A DNA stretch of 64,000 bases, from contig DASZTW010000019.1 of the NCBI GenBank assembly GCA_035547835.1, positions 186,001 to 250,000 of the forward strand, given 5' to 3'. The DNA comes from Acidimicrobiales bacterium. Its GTDB lineage: Bacteria; Actinomycetota; Acidimicrobiia; Acidimicrobiales; Iamiaceae. The notes beneath the pieces were generated by a model. It searched no databases. It worked only from the letters and a program-made list of their open reading frames with translations, and was not told the origin of the DNA. A program made the position numbers and the translations under genes. Below are positions 41,643 through 49,278 of this stretch, piece after piece (the stretch's first letter is position 1; the number at the start of each line of letters is the position of its first letter).

Positions 41643-44597
41643 TCAGTTGGCGTCGTTGATGACCTGCGCGAGGTGCCGCGCGCGGCGATCGGTGCCTGTG
41701 GCGATCTGCGTCTGGCACGAGAACCCGTTGGCGACGACCAGTGAGTCCGGCGCCGCTGCTCGAACGGCCGGGAGCACTCCCTGCTCCCCGCAGGCCATCG
41801 ACAAGTCGTAGTGATCGGCCTCATAGCCCCAGGAGCCGGCAAGGCCGCAGCATCCCCCGGTCAGCGTCTCGACGTCGTAGCCCATGCGCGCGAGCACCCG
41901 TGCATCGGGATCGATCCCGCCGGTCGCCTTCTGGTGGCAGTGCCCCCACAAGAGCGCGTCACCCGACCGGCGGGGGAGCGGGAGCTCGTAGCGATCCACG
42001 AACTCGGCGAAGTGCATGGCGTTGTCAGCGAGGCGGCGCGCATCGTCGTCATGGGGCACAAGCTTTGGTAGCTCGTCTTTGAACACGGCGAGACAGCTCG
42101 GCTCGATGCCCACGACCGGGATGCCCGCACGGATCCACGGGCGGAGCTCGTCGAGCACGTGGTGCAGGTAGCGGCGGGCCATGTCGAGGAATCCGTAGTC
42201 GTACAACGGTCGGCCGCAGCACACGTGGCGGCGCGGCATCAGCACCTCGAACCCACCTTCGTCGAGCACCTCTGCCGCAGCGATGCCGACATCCGCGTGG
42301 AAGTAGTTGTTGAACGTGTCGGGCCACAAGACGACGGACGGGCGGTCGCCGCCGGTGTGGGTCGCGCTGCGGCTCTTGCGCGTGGTGCGACGGTGCCAGC
42401 GCTGCAGCGTGGTGTGCGCCAGCTTCGGCAGCTCGCGCTCGGGCGCCACACCGCCCGCAGAGCGGATCGCGGAGGCCAGCGGCGAGGTCGCGGCGATGTT
42501 GTAGAGCGTGGCCGCGTGCGAGCCGACCCGTGCCGCCTGGTCGATCAACCCGAACGCGTACGCGTGGCGAGGCCGGAGGCGCCGGGCCCAGTGGTGGTGC
42601 AAGAACTCCGCTTTGTACGTGGGCATGTCGACGTTGACCGGGCAGTCGTTCGTGCATCCCTTGCACGCGAGGCACAAGTCGAGCGCGTCGAAGACCTCCT
42701 GGCTGCGCCATCCGTCGGTGATCACGTCGCCGCGGAGCATCGCGTCGAGCAGGTGCGCGCGGCCGCGGGTGGTGTGCTGCTCCTCGCCGAGCACGCTGAA
42801 GCTCGGGCACATCACGTCGACGCCCTCGGGGGTGCGGCACTTGCCGACGCCCACGCAGCGCAACGTGGCGTGCGCGAAGTCGCCGTGGTCGTCGGGATAG
42901 GCGAACGCCGTGGCCGGTCGTGAGGGGTTGTAGGCGGTGCCGAGCTTGAGGTGCTCGTCGAACCGATCGGGGTCGACGATCTTGCCGGGGTTCATCCGCC
43001 CGTCGGGATCCCAGATCGCCTTGAACTCCCGGAACGCCTGCACCAGCTCGTCGCCGAACATGCGCGGCAACAGCTCGGCGCGCTGCTGGCCGTCGCCGTG
43101 CTCGCCCGACAGGCTCCCGCCGTACGACACCACGAGATCGGCCGCCGCCTCGAGGAACCGTCGGTAGTCGCCGAGGCCGCCGGCGGTGCGAAGGTCGAAG
43201 GAGATCGACGAGTGCACGCAGCCGTCGGCCAGGTGCCCGTACGTGGCGCCGTGGTAGCCGAAGTCGTCGAGGAGCCCGTGCAGGTCACGCAGGTAGTCGC
43301 CCATCCGCTCTGGCGGCACGGCCGAGTCCTCCCACCCCTGCCATCGGTCGGCCTCGTCCTGCGGGAACGTCTCGGCAGCGAGGGCCGACTCGCGCACCTT
43401 CCAGAGGCGCTGTTCCTGGTCGGGGTCGTCGAACAACGACGCGCCCGACGGTGGGTCGTCGCTGGCAGCCAGCCGCTTGCGCAGCTCCTCGGCCCGGTCG
43501 TCGGCCTCGGCTTTGGTGTCACCGCCCATCTCCACCAGCACCCAGGCCTGGCCGTCGGGGAGCAGCGACAGCTCCGAGGGGTTCAGCCCCGACTCTCGCT
43601 CGGCGTGGAACAGCGCGTGGTCGATGGCTTCGCAGGCGGTGGGGCGGGCGTCGACGATCTCGGTCAGGTGGCGGCCGACGGTGTAGATGTCGGGGTAGCC
43701 GATCACCAGCAACGAGCGCTCCGGCGGGTGGGGCACGAGCTGGAGGGTGGCCTCGAGCACGGTCACGCAGGTGCCCTCGGTTCCGGCGAGCGCACGCGCC
43801 ACGTTGCAGCCGTTCTCGGGAAGCAACTCGTCGAGGTTGTAGCCCGAGACGCGTCGGGGGATGGGCGCGAAGCGTTTGCGGATCGCGTCGCCGTAGCGGT
43901 CGCGCAACTCGCGCAAGTCGCGGTAGATCTGGCCCACCCTGCCGCCCTCGGCGATCCGTCGCTCGATGTCGGCGTCGCTGGTCGGCCCGACCCGGAGCCG
44001 CACGCCGTCGTACGTCAGGACCTCCATCGATTCGAGGTTGTCGGAGGTGCGTGATCCGTTGCCGGCGAGGCGCGACAACAGCGAGTGCGTGCCGCAGGAG
44101 TTGTTGCCGATGTTGCCGCCGATCGTGCAGTACGCGTGGGTGGCCGGGTCGGGGCCGAACGCGAGCCCGTGCTCGACGGCAGCATGGTTCACCTGCTCGT
44201 TGATGGCCCCGGGCTCCACCCGTACCAGGCGCCGGTCGGGATCCACGTCGCCGATGTGGTGCAGATGCTTGGTGAAGTCGATCACCACGGCGTGGTTCAC
44301 GGTCTCGCCCGAGAGGCTCGTGCCGCACCCCCGGGCCAAGATCGGCGCGCCCTGACGCCGGCACACCTCGTGCACGGCCACCACGTCGTCGATGGTGCGG
44401 GGGATCACCACGCCGATCGGCACGCGCCGGAAGTTCGACCCGTCGTTGGCGTACAGCGCCCTGGTGGCGGCGTCGAAGCGAACCTCGCCGTCGACCACCT
44501 CGCGCAGCGCAGCTTCGAGCGCGCCGGTGTCGAGCCCGTCGTCGCTCGCGTGACGGGCGACGACGCGCGTACTGCGTGGAAAGCGAACAAGTGTCAT
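41643..44597 (-). CDS. FAD/Fe-S 2-hydroxyacid dehydrogenase (GlcD-GlcF fusion, YdiJ-like)
   Basis: 984 residues. The N-terminal VAO-type FAD domain has 'ILARGCGTSLSGETVNHAVVID', 'GGNIGNNSCGTHSLL' and 'LAGTEGTCVTVLEATL'; the FAD-oxidase C domain ends near 540 with 'GEHGDGQQRAELLPRMFG' and 'DPDGRMNPGKIVD'. It is followed by two 4Fe-4S motifs ('CVGVGKCRTPEG', 'CLACKGCTNDCP') and two cysteine-rich CCG domains ('HVCCGRPLYDYG' and 'TGGCCGLAGSWGYE'). Such fusions oxidise D-2-hydroxyacids such as D-lactate or D-2-hydroxyglutarate and reduce quinone. It sits beside the respiratory block, which fits. Confidence 0.92.
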   Translation of the reverse strand: MTLVRFPRSTRVVARHASDDGLDTGALEAALREVVDGEVRFDAATRALYANDGSNFRRVPIGVVIPRTIDDVVAVHEVCRRQGAPILARGCGTSLSGETVNHAVVIDFTKHLHHIGDVDPDRRLVRVEPGAINEQVNHAAVEHGLAFGPDPATHAYCTIGGNIGNNSCGTHSLLSRLAGNGSRTSDNLESMEVLTYDGVRLRVGPTSDADIERRIAEGGRVGQIYRDLRELRDRYGDAIRKRFAPIPRRVSGYNLDELLPENGCNVARALAGTEGTCVTVLEATLQLVPHPPERSLLVIGYPDIYTVGRHLTEIVDARPTACEAIDHALFHAERESGLNPSELSLLPDGQAWVLVEMGGDTKAEADDRAEELRKRLAASDDPPSGASLFDDPDQEQRLWKVRESALAAETFPQDEADRWQGWEDSAVPPERMGDYLRDLHGLLDDFGYHGATYGHLADGCVHSSISFDLRTAGGLGDYRRFLEAAADLVVSYGGSLSGEHGDGQQRAELLPRMFGDELVQAFREFKAIWDPDGRMNPGKIVDPDRFDEHLKLGTAYNPSRPATAFAYPDDHGDFAHATLRCVGVGKCRTPEGVDVMCPSFSVLGEEQHTTRGRAHLLDAMLRGDVITDGWRSQEVFDALDLCLACKGCTNDCPVNVDMPTYKAEFLHHHWARRLRPRHAYAFGLIDQAARVGSHAATLYNIAATSPLASAIRSAGGVAPERELPKLAHTTLQRWHRRTTRKSRSATHTGGDRPSVVLWPDTFNNYFHADVGIAAAEVLDEGGFEVLMPRRHVCCGRPLYDYGFLDMARRYLHHVLDELRPWIRAGIPVVGIEPSCLAVFKDELPKLVPHDDDARRLADNAMHFAEFVDRYELPLPRRSGDALLWGHCHQKATGGIDPDARVLARMGYDVETLTGGCCGLAGSWGYEADHYDLSMACGEQGVLPAVRAAAPDSLVVANGFSCQTQIATGTDRRARHLAQVINDAN

Positions 44598-44952
44598 GGC
44601 GCCTCACAGCTCGGGGACGCCCGCCCTGCTATCCGCAGATCGCGCTCGCAACCGTTGTCGATCGCGAGGCGGAGTCCGCTGCCTGGGTGTCGGCAGCTGC
44701 CTGGCGAGCCATTGAGGGAGCCATGCATCGGTGGTCGAGCCTGGACGACGGGGGGCGTCGGTGGAGCAGACGGTTGTTGCGCAAGGGATTGCGAAGACTC
44801 CGGTACACGTCGGCAGACGTCCGAAGCGGATGACGCGCAGGGGGTCAGGGGTTCGAATCTCTCATGCCCACCGGTTTCCCGCTCCGCCGCAGGCCGGTGG
44901 CGATCGGATCGCGAGGCCGCCACTTCCGGGCGGCTGGGTGGCTCTCTAACCT
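44598..44952. other. 355-base region holding the right end of the tRNA-bounded block
   Basis: No gene is called. It contains the partial tRNA copy and short frames such as one reading 'RWSRRLLRKGLRRLRYTS' that lack a family match. No integrase remnant is evident. It separates the 2-hydroxyacid dehydrogenase start from the 3' end of the beta-helix lipoprotein gene. Confidence 0.6.
44830..44879 (+). repeat. Partial tRNA-Val 3'-half copy (attR-like)
   Basis: The first 30 bases equal tRNA-Val bases 20803-20832, from the anticodon loop through the T loop. The rest follows the acceptor strand with one missing base, so this copy cannot fold as a tRNA, and the 5' half (acceptor, D arm) is absent. 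Same orientation as the tRNA, 24.0 kb to its right: the pattern expected where an integrated element displaced the original tRNA 3' end. Confidence 0.75.
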
Positions 44953-45969
44953 TCAGCGGGGTGACGTGACCGGGGCGCCGGTGTTGCGCACGTTCCCCAC
45001 CCACCGCTCGAGCGTCGCGGTGGGGGAAGCCGCAACGTCGCCGAACGATGCGCCTGCCTCGAACTCGTTGTCTGCCACGACGGTGTGGCTTCCGTCGAGG
45101 CGGAGTCGGTAGTCGCCCGTACCGAACCAGTTGCCGATGATCACGTTGTTGTCGACCGCGCCCCAGGTCCCGTCCTCGTAGAGGCTGGAGTTGAGTCCGG
45201 AGTTGTTCGGGCGGTGTGGATCCACGGCGTTGCCGACCACGGTGGCATGGGTACCGGTGGCGTTGGCCGACAGCTGGATCCCGTCGTTGTGGGTCTCGGT
45301 GGCGGGATCGCCGGTGAGGCAGGTCGCGAGACCGTGGATCCAGTTCTGGTACGCGAGCGTGTCGTGTGAGCCCATCCGGAGTCCATCGGGCCAGCCGGAG
45401 ATGTCGCTGTAGGCGATGTAGCCGTCATCGACCTGGGCTCCGGCGTTCATCGCGGAGCCCGCGCAGGTGGTCTTCCCGATCAAGGTGACGTGCTCGATTC
45501 GGAGGTTGCGGGTGCCGGGGGTCTGGTAGATGCCCCAGTAGTCGGAGGTGGTGAGGCGCACGTTGCGGATGGTGACGTCGTCGTTCGCGACGTTGATGCG
45601 TCCACCGGTGATGTCGCGGTTCTCGATCACCTGGCCGTTGGTGGTCGTGGTGATGGGCCCGGCGAGGGCCGTCAGGGTGCGTGCGGGTGCCGCTCCTGTG
45701 TTCGACGCCTCGGGTCGGACGTAGTGCGTGTGCGGGTCGGGCGTGCCCGAGAGTGGTTCCAAGCCGTGCAACGAACGTGGCGAGGAGGGGCCGCGGGAGG
45801 GTGACGACGGCTCCGGGGAGGCCGACGACCGGCCCGGGGAGCTCGGGCGGGTGCTGCACGCGCTGAGGCAGCCGGCCGTCACGGCGACTGCGATGGCCGA
45901 CTCGATGGTGCGTCTCATCCGGTTCCGCCGTGGTGCTGCCGCGACGGTGGGCTTCGATCGTGCGGGCAC
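44953..45969 (-). CDS. Secreted beta-helix lipoprotein
   Basis: 338 residues from GTG directly after the ATP-grasp stop (TGAGTG); an ATG 17 codons in is a good alternative. Lipobox 'LSAC' with Cys38 predicts lipid anchoring. A Ser/Pro linker runs to about 75. From about 110 to the end, repeated short beta strands ('VIENRDITGGRINVANDDVTIRNVRLTTSDYWGIY' blocks, then 'LRIEHVTLIG', 'GYIAYSDISG', 'ATVVGNAVD') indicate a right-handed parallel beta-helix as in polysaccharide lyases and epimerases. A polysaccharide substrate is likely from the locus. Confidence 0.8.
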   Translation of the reverse strand: MPARSKPTVAAAPRRNRMRRTIESAIAVAVTAGCLSACSTRPSSPGRSSASPEPSSPSRGPSSPRSLHGLEPLSGTPDPHTHYVRPEASNTGAAPARTLTALAGPITTTTNGQVIENRDITGGRINVANDDVTIRNVRLTTSDYWGIYQTPGTRNLRIEHVTLIGKTTCAGSAMNAGAQVDDGYIAYSDISGWPDGLRMGSHDTLAYQNWIHGLATCLTGDPATETHNDGIQLSANATGTHATVVGNAVDPHRPNNSGLNSSLYEDGTWGAVDNNVIIGNWFGTGDYRLRLDGSHTVVADNEFEAGASFGDVAASPTATLERWVGNVRNTGAPVTSPR

Positions 45970-47115
45970 TCACCTGCCGCCTGCAGCGCCACGGTCCCCT
46001 ACGGGCGCGACGCTTGCGGGCCGCGCAGCGTCGAGCGACGTCGCCTGGCCGCTGGGCTCGCCACGGCCCCGGTCACGCGGGACGTGCCACTCGCGCAGCG
46101 ATCGCAGAACGGTCGCGGAGTCGTACGGGAAGCGCAGCGGGATGCGCTGACCCAGCAGGTGCTGGCGCAACAGCAGGTCAGGTTCGTTGTAGCCGACCAT
46201 CGCGCGCAGGGAGGTCGTGCCCGAGAAGCGGGGGTTGATCTCGAACACGACGACCTCGTCGTTGACCAGCCGGCACTGCACGTTGATGGGCCCACGCGCG
46301 CCGAGCTCCGCGGCGATGCGCTCACAGGTTGCCGTGACCTCGGGGAACGGGCCGACGTCGCCCTGGCTCACGCCGGAGCTGACGACGAGCTTCGGGCCGA
46401 GGTCCCATCGGTCGGTGAGGTTGGGGACAGCCTGGCGCACGGACAGGGGGTTGGTGAGCTTGCGGTGTACGGCGATGGAGTTGACGAAGCGGCCGTCGAG
46501 GTCGTGCAGGACGCCGACTGTGTACTCGCTCTGTGGGTCGCCGACGTACTCCTGCACCATGATGTCGGCGCCTCGTCTCGCCAGGTACGACAGCAGCACC
46601 TGCAATTCGTCCGAGGACTGGGCGATGTAGCAGTCGCTCGAGCCGCCGCCGTTGCGGGCCGGCTTCACCACTACGGGAAAGCGGTCGATCTGTTCGGCGC
46701 CGTCAGCGGACCAGGTGAGCGGGGTGGCGAAGCCGTGGAGCTCCAGGAACGCCGCGGTTGCGGGCTTGTCCATGCAGGTCGTGATGACCTCGTCGGGCGC
46801 GAGCATGACGACGATCCCGGCGTCGACGAAGCGTTGCCGGTTGGGGCTGAGCACCCGCAGCTCGGCTTCGGAGCCCACGAAGAGCGCCTCCACGTGGTGG
46901 CGCAGGCACGTCGCCAGCAGCTCGTCGAGGTACGTCGGGTCGGATGCGGGCGGGAGGACGAGGCACGTGTCGGCGAGCGCGAACTGCGGGCACGTGGGGT
47001 CGATGTCCGCGCCGATCAACTGGTAGTCACCGCCGAGGAGCAGCGCCTTGAGGATCTGCTCGCCGACCCCGATGCCGCCGATGGCGGTGATCATGACGAT
47101 GGGGCGGCGTCTCAC
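45970..47115 (-). CDS. ATP-grasp protein (carbamoyl-phosphate-synthase-like)
   Basis: 381 residues from GTG, GTGA overlap with the phosphoesterase gene. The N-terminal Rossmann part is 'VMITAIGGIGVGEQILKALL', followed by 'LFVGSEAELRVLSPNR'. The ATP-grasp core shows 'FPVVVKPARNGGGSSDCYIA', 'IMVQEYVGDPQSEYTVGVL' and metal-site 'VVFEINPRFSGTTSLRAMVGYNEPDLLL'. Members of this group ligate a carboxylate to an amine using ATP; several are found in polysaccharide loci. The Arg/Gly C-terminal tail looks disordered. The substrate is unknown. Confidence 0.87.
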   Translation of the reverse strand: MRRRPIVMITAIGGIGVGEQILKALLLGGDYQLIGADIDPTCPQFALADTCLVLPPASDPTYLDELLATCLRHHVEALFVGSEAELRVLSPNRQRFVDAGIVVMLAPDEVITTCMDKPATAAFLELHGFATPLTWSADGAEQIDRFPVVVKPARNGGGSSDCYIAQSSDELQVLLSYLARRGADIMVQEYVGDPQSEYTVGVLHDLDGRFVNSIAVHRKLTNPLSVRQAVPNLTDRWDLGPKLVVSSGVSQGDVGPFPEVTATCERIAAELGARGPINVQCRLVNDEVVVFEINPRFSGTTSLRAMVGYNEPDLLLRQHLLGQRIPLRFPYDSATVLRSLREWHVPRDRGRGEPSGQATSLDAARPASVAPVGDRGAAGGR

Positions 47116-47738
47116 TGCTCAAAGCCTCCTGTCGAAACGGCGACGGGTGCCGATCGGTCGATGTCGAAGCGGATGATCTCCGCGGCGGCGGTGTCGGTGT
47201 CGACGATCGCCGCCGCGCCGCGTCTGTCGGCGTCGCGCGGGAGCGCGCAGCTGCCCACGTTGACGAAGGTGGTGTGCCCTGCCCGGCGGACGAAGGGGCG
47301 GTGCGTGTGGCCCATGCACACCACCGACCACGGACAGGGCACGAACGGCGCGAGCGACGAGTCCGGATACACGTACTCGTACGTGAAGTCCCGCGGGCTG
47401 CCATGGACGAGGAGGGCACGGCCACCGATGATCCGAGCCTGGGGCCAGGCCGCGATCCGGGCGAGGCGCTCCTCGCCGAGGTCGGCCCTCGTCTGCGCCA
47501 GGTGGTAGCGGTCGTCGGGCGCGCCGGGCTTGGTGGCCAGCACCATGGCCTCGTGGTTGCCGGCGATGGCGGGGATGCACAGCTCGTCGATCGCGTCGAC
47601 CACCGCGGCGCCGGGCGTGTAGCCCACCGAGTCGCCGAGGAAGTAGATGCGGTCGACGCCGCGCCCTTCGACCGCCCTCACGCCGGTCTCGAACGCGCCC
47701 CGGTCGCCGTGGGCGTCGGACAACAGCCCGATCTTCAC
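47112..47738 (-). CDS. Metallophosphoesterase
   Basis: 208 residues from GTG, GTGA overlap with the sugar transferase stop. 'GLLSDAHGD', 'YFLGDSVGY', 'IAGNHEAMV', 'LLVHGSPRD' and 'CMGHTHRPF' are the five metal-ligand blocks of calcineurin-like phosphoesterases (YfcE/MJ0936 type). It should hydrolyse a phosphate ester; the nature of the substrate, perhaps a polyprenyl or sugar phosphate in this locus, is inference. Confidence 0.9.
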   Translation of the reverse strand: MKIGLLSDAHGDRGAFETGVRAVEGRGVDRIYFLGDSVGYTPGAAVVDAIDELCIPAIAGNHEAMVLATKPGAPDDRYHLAQTRADLGEERLARIAAWPQARIIGGRALLVHGSPRDFTYEYVYPDSSLAPFVPCPWSVVCMGHTHRPFVRRAGHTTFVNVGSCALPRDADRRGAAAIVDTDTAAAEIIRFDIDRSAPVAVSTGGFEQ

Positions 47739-49195
47739 GATGCCACCTCGATCTGCACGCTCCCACCGCGGTGATGCTGGCTGGGCCCTCGCCGCGACAT
47801 CGCGCCCTTCCAGGCATGGCGGATCACGCTCGGCACTGTGGCCAGCAAGATGGCGAGGTCGAGCGTGGGGGTCCAGTTGTCGGCGTAGAAGAGGTCGAGC
47901 TGTCGGTAGGGGTGGAAGGCGGGGTTGTCCCGGGCCTCGATCTGCCACAACCCGGTGATGCCGGGTCGGACACGGGCGCGGCCCCGGAGCTCCTCGTCGA
48001 ACGTGGCCACTTCCTCGGGCAGGGCAGGCCGCGGGCCCACGAGGCTCATGTGGCCGGCCAGCACGTTGAACAGCTGTGGGAGCTCGTCGATGCTGGTGCG
48101 TCGCAGGATCCGGCCAATGGTCGTCACCCGAGGGTCGTCGCGGAGCTTGAACAGCGGCCCGTCGTCGCGCTCGTTCGCGGCGCGCAGCTGGGCCTTGCGT
48201 GAATCTGCATCCGTCGTCATGGTGCGGAACTTGAGGACCGTGAACAGGTGGCCGTCGCGTCCCACTCGTTGTTGCCGGAACAACGCTGGACCCCGATCGC
48301 CGAGTCGGATCGCGGCCGCAGCAGCCAGGAGCACCGGCGCGGCGAGAATCAGCGCGGTGGCGCCGATCGCGACGTCCACCGTCCGCTTGGCGACGAGTTG
48401 GATCGGGCCGTGGTGGGGCGGCTCGATGTGCAACAGCGGCTCGTGCGCGACGGGAACGGGATGCACCCGGCGATGGTCCAGGTTGGCGATCCCACCGAAG
48501 ATCTGGATGCTCAACCCAGCGCCGAACGCGGCCCGTACCAGTCGCGCCAACTGGGCGCGGGGGAGCGCCCCTTGTTCGATGAGCAGCCCGCACGCGCCGC
48601 GCGACCGTGCGATCTTGACCGCGTCCGCCGTCGATCCGAGGTCGTCCAGGGTCAGCGGAGGCTCGTGGGGTGTGCCGAAGTCGGCGACGAAGCCGACCAG
48701 CCGGTAGCCGGTGTCGGGGCGGGTCGCCAGGTGCTGGTACAGGTCGTGGGCGGCTCGGCTGTTGCCGACCAGCAGCATCGGCTGCAAGAACCGGCCTTGC
48801 CGGCGCCGACGTGCCAGCCATCGGTCGAACGCGGAGTGCGTGACCGCCAGGGCGACGAGCGTCCACGTCGCGCCCGCCACGACACGGCTCAACGACACGG
48901 TGACGCGCAGGGGTGTGACCAGGACGAGCACGGTGACCGCGGGGATCGGGACGCCCCGGACCAGGCGAGCCAGCGCAAGGGCGCGCAGTCCCGATGCGGC
49001 CCTCGCGTACGCGCCCGCCATCGCCAGGCCCGTCACGCAGGCGAGCGAGGCGGCAGCGGCGAGGAGGAGGCCAGGTCGAGGATCGAGCTGGCCCTGGCCC
49101 GGTCCCGCGACCATCAACACGGCCACCCAGGTCGCGCCCACCACGAACAGATCGGCGATCGCCTGCGACAAGTGCAATGGCGACGACGTCCTCAT
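47735..49195 (-). CDS. Polyprenyl-phosphate sugar transferase (WbaP/CpsE-like)
   Basis: 486 residues. About four N-terminal helices, a CoA-binding-like domain ('PMLLVGNSRAAHDLYQHLA'), then a fifth helix at 'KRTVDVAIGATALILAAPVLLA' and the Bac_transf catalytic domain: 'RQQRVGRDGHLFTVLKFRTM', 'RRTSIDELPQLFNVLAGHMSLVGPRP' and 'RPGITGLWQIEARD'. The enzyme starts polysaccharide repeat units by moving a sugar-1-phosphate to undecaprenyl phosphate. First gene of the minus-strand operon, divergent from the large secreted protein across 83 bases that must hold both promoters. Confidence 0.93.
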   Translation of the reverse strand: MRTSSPLHLSQAIADLFVVGATWVAVLMVAGPGQGQLDPRPGLLLAAAASLACVTGLAMAGAYARAASGLRALALARLVRGVPIPAVTVLVLVTPLRVTVSLSRVVAGATWTLVALAVTHSAFDRWLARRRRQGRFLQPMLLVGNSRAAHDLYQHLATRPDTGYRLVGFVADFGTPHEPPLTLDDLGSTADAVKIARSRGACGLLIEQGALPRAQLARLVRAAFGAGLSIQIFGGIANLDHRRVHPVPVAHEPLLHIEPPHHGPIQLVAKRTVDVAIGATALILAAPVLLAAAAAIRLGDRGPALFRQQRVGRDGHLFTVLKFRTMTTDADSRKAQLRAANERDDGPLFKLRDDPRVTTIGRILRRTSIDELPQLFNVLAGHMSLVGPRPALPEEVATFDEELRGRARVRPGITGLWQIEARDNPAFHPYRQLDLFYADNWTPTLDLAILLATVPSVIRHAWKGAMSRRGPSQHHRGGSVQIEVAS

Positions 49196-49278
49196 GTTGG
49201 GAGCAGAGCCGCGCCGTCGGCGGCCTGATACGCGTTGTTAGCCGGTATCAAGAGCCGCGGTGGCGGCTCGTACCGGCA

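Noticed and set aside
20845-44829. Integrase or transposase within the tRNA-bounded block
   Set aside because: No tyrosine or serine recombinase, IS transposase or phage gene could be recognised, so mobility is not claimed.
44830-44879. Second tRNA gene
   Set aside because: Only the 3' half is present and the acceptor strand has lost a base, so no cloverleaf can form.
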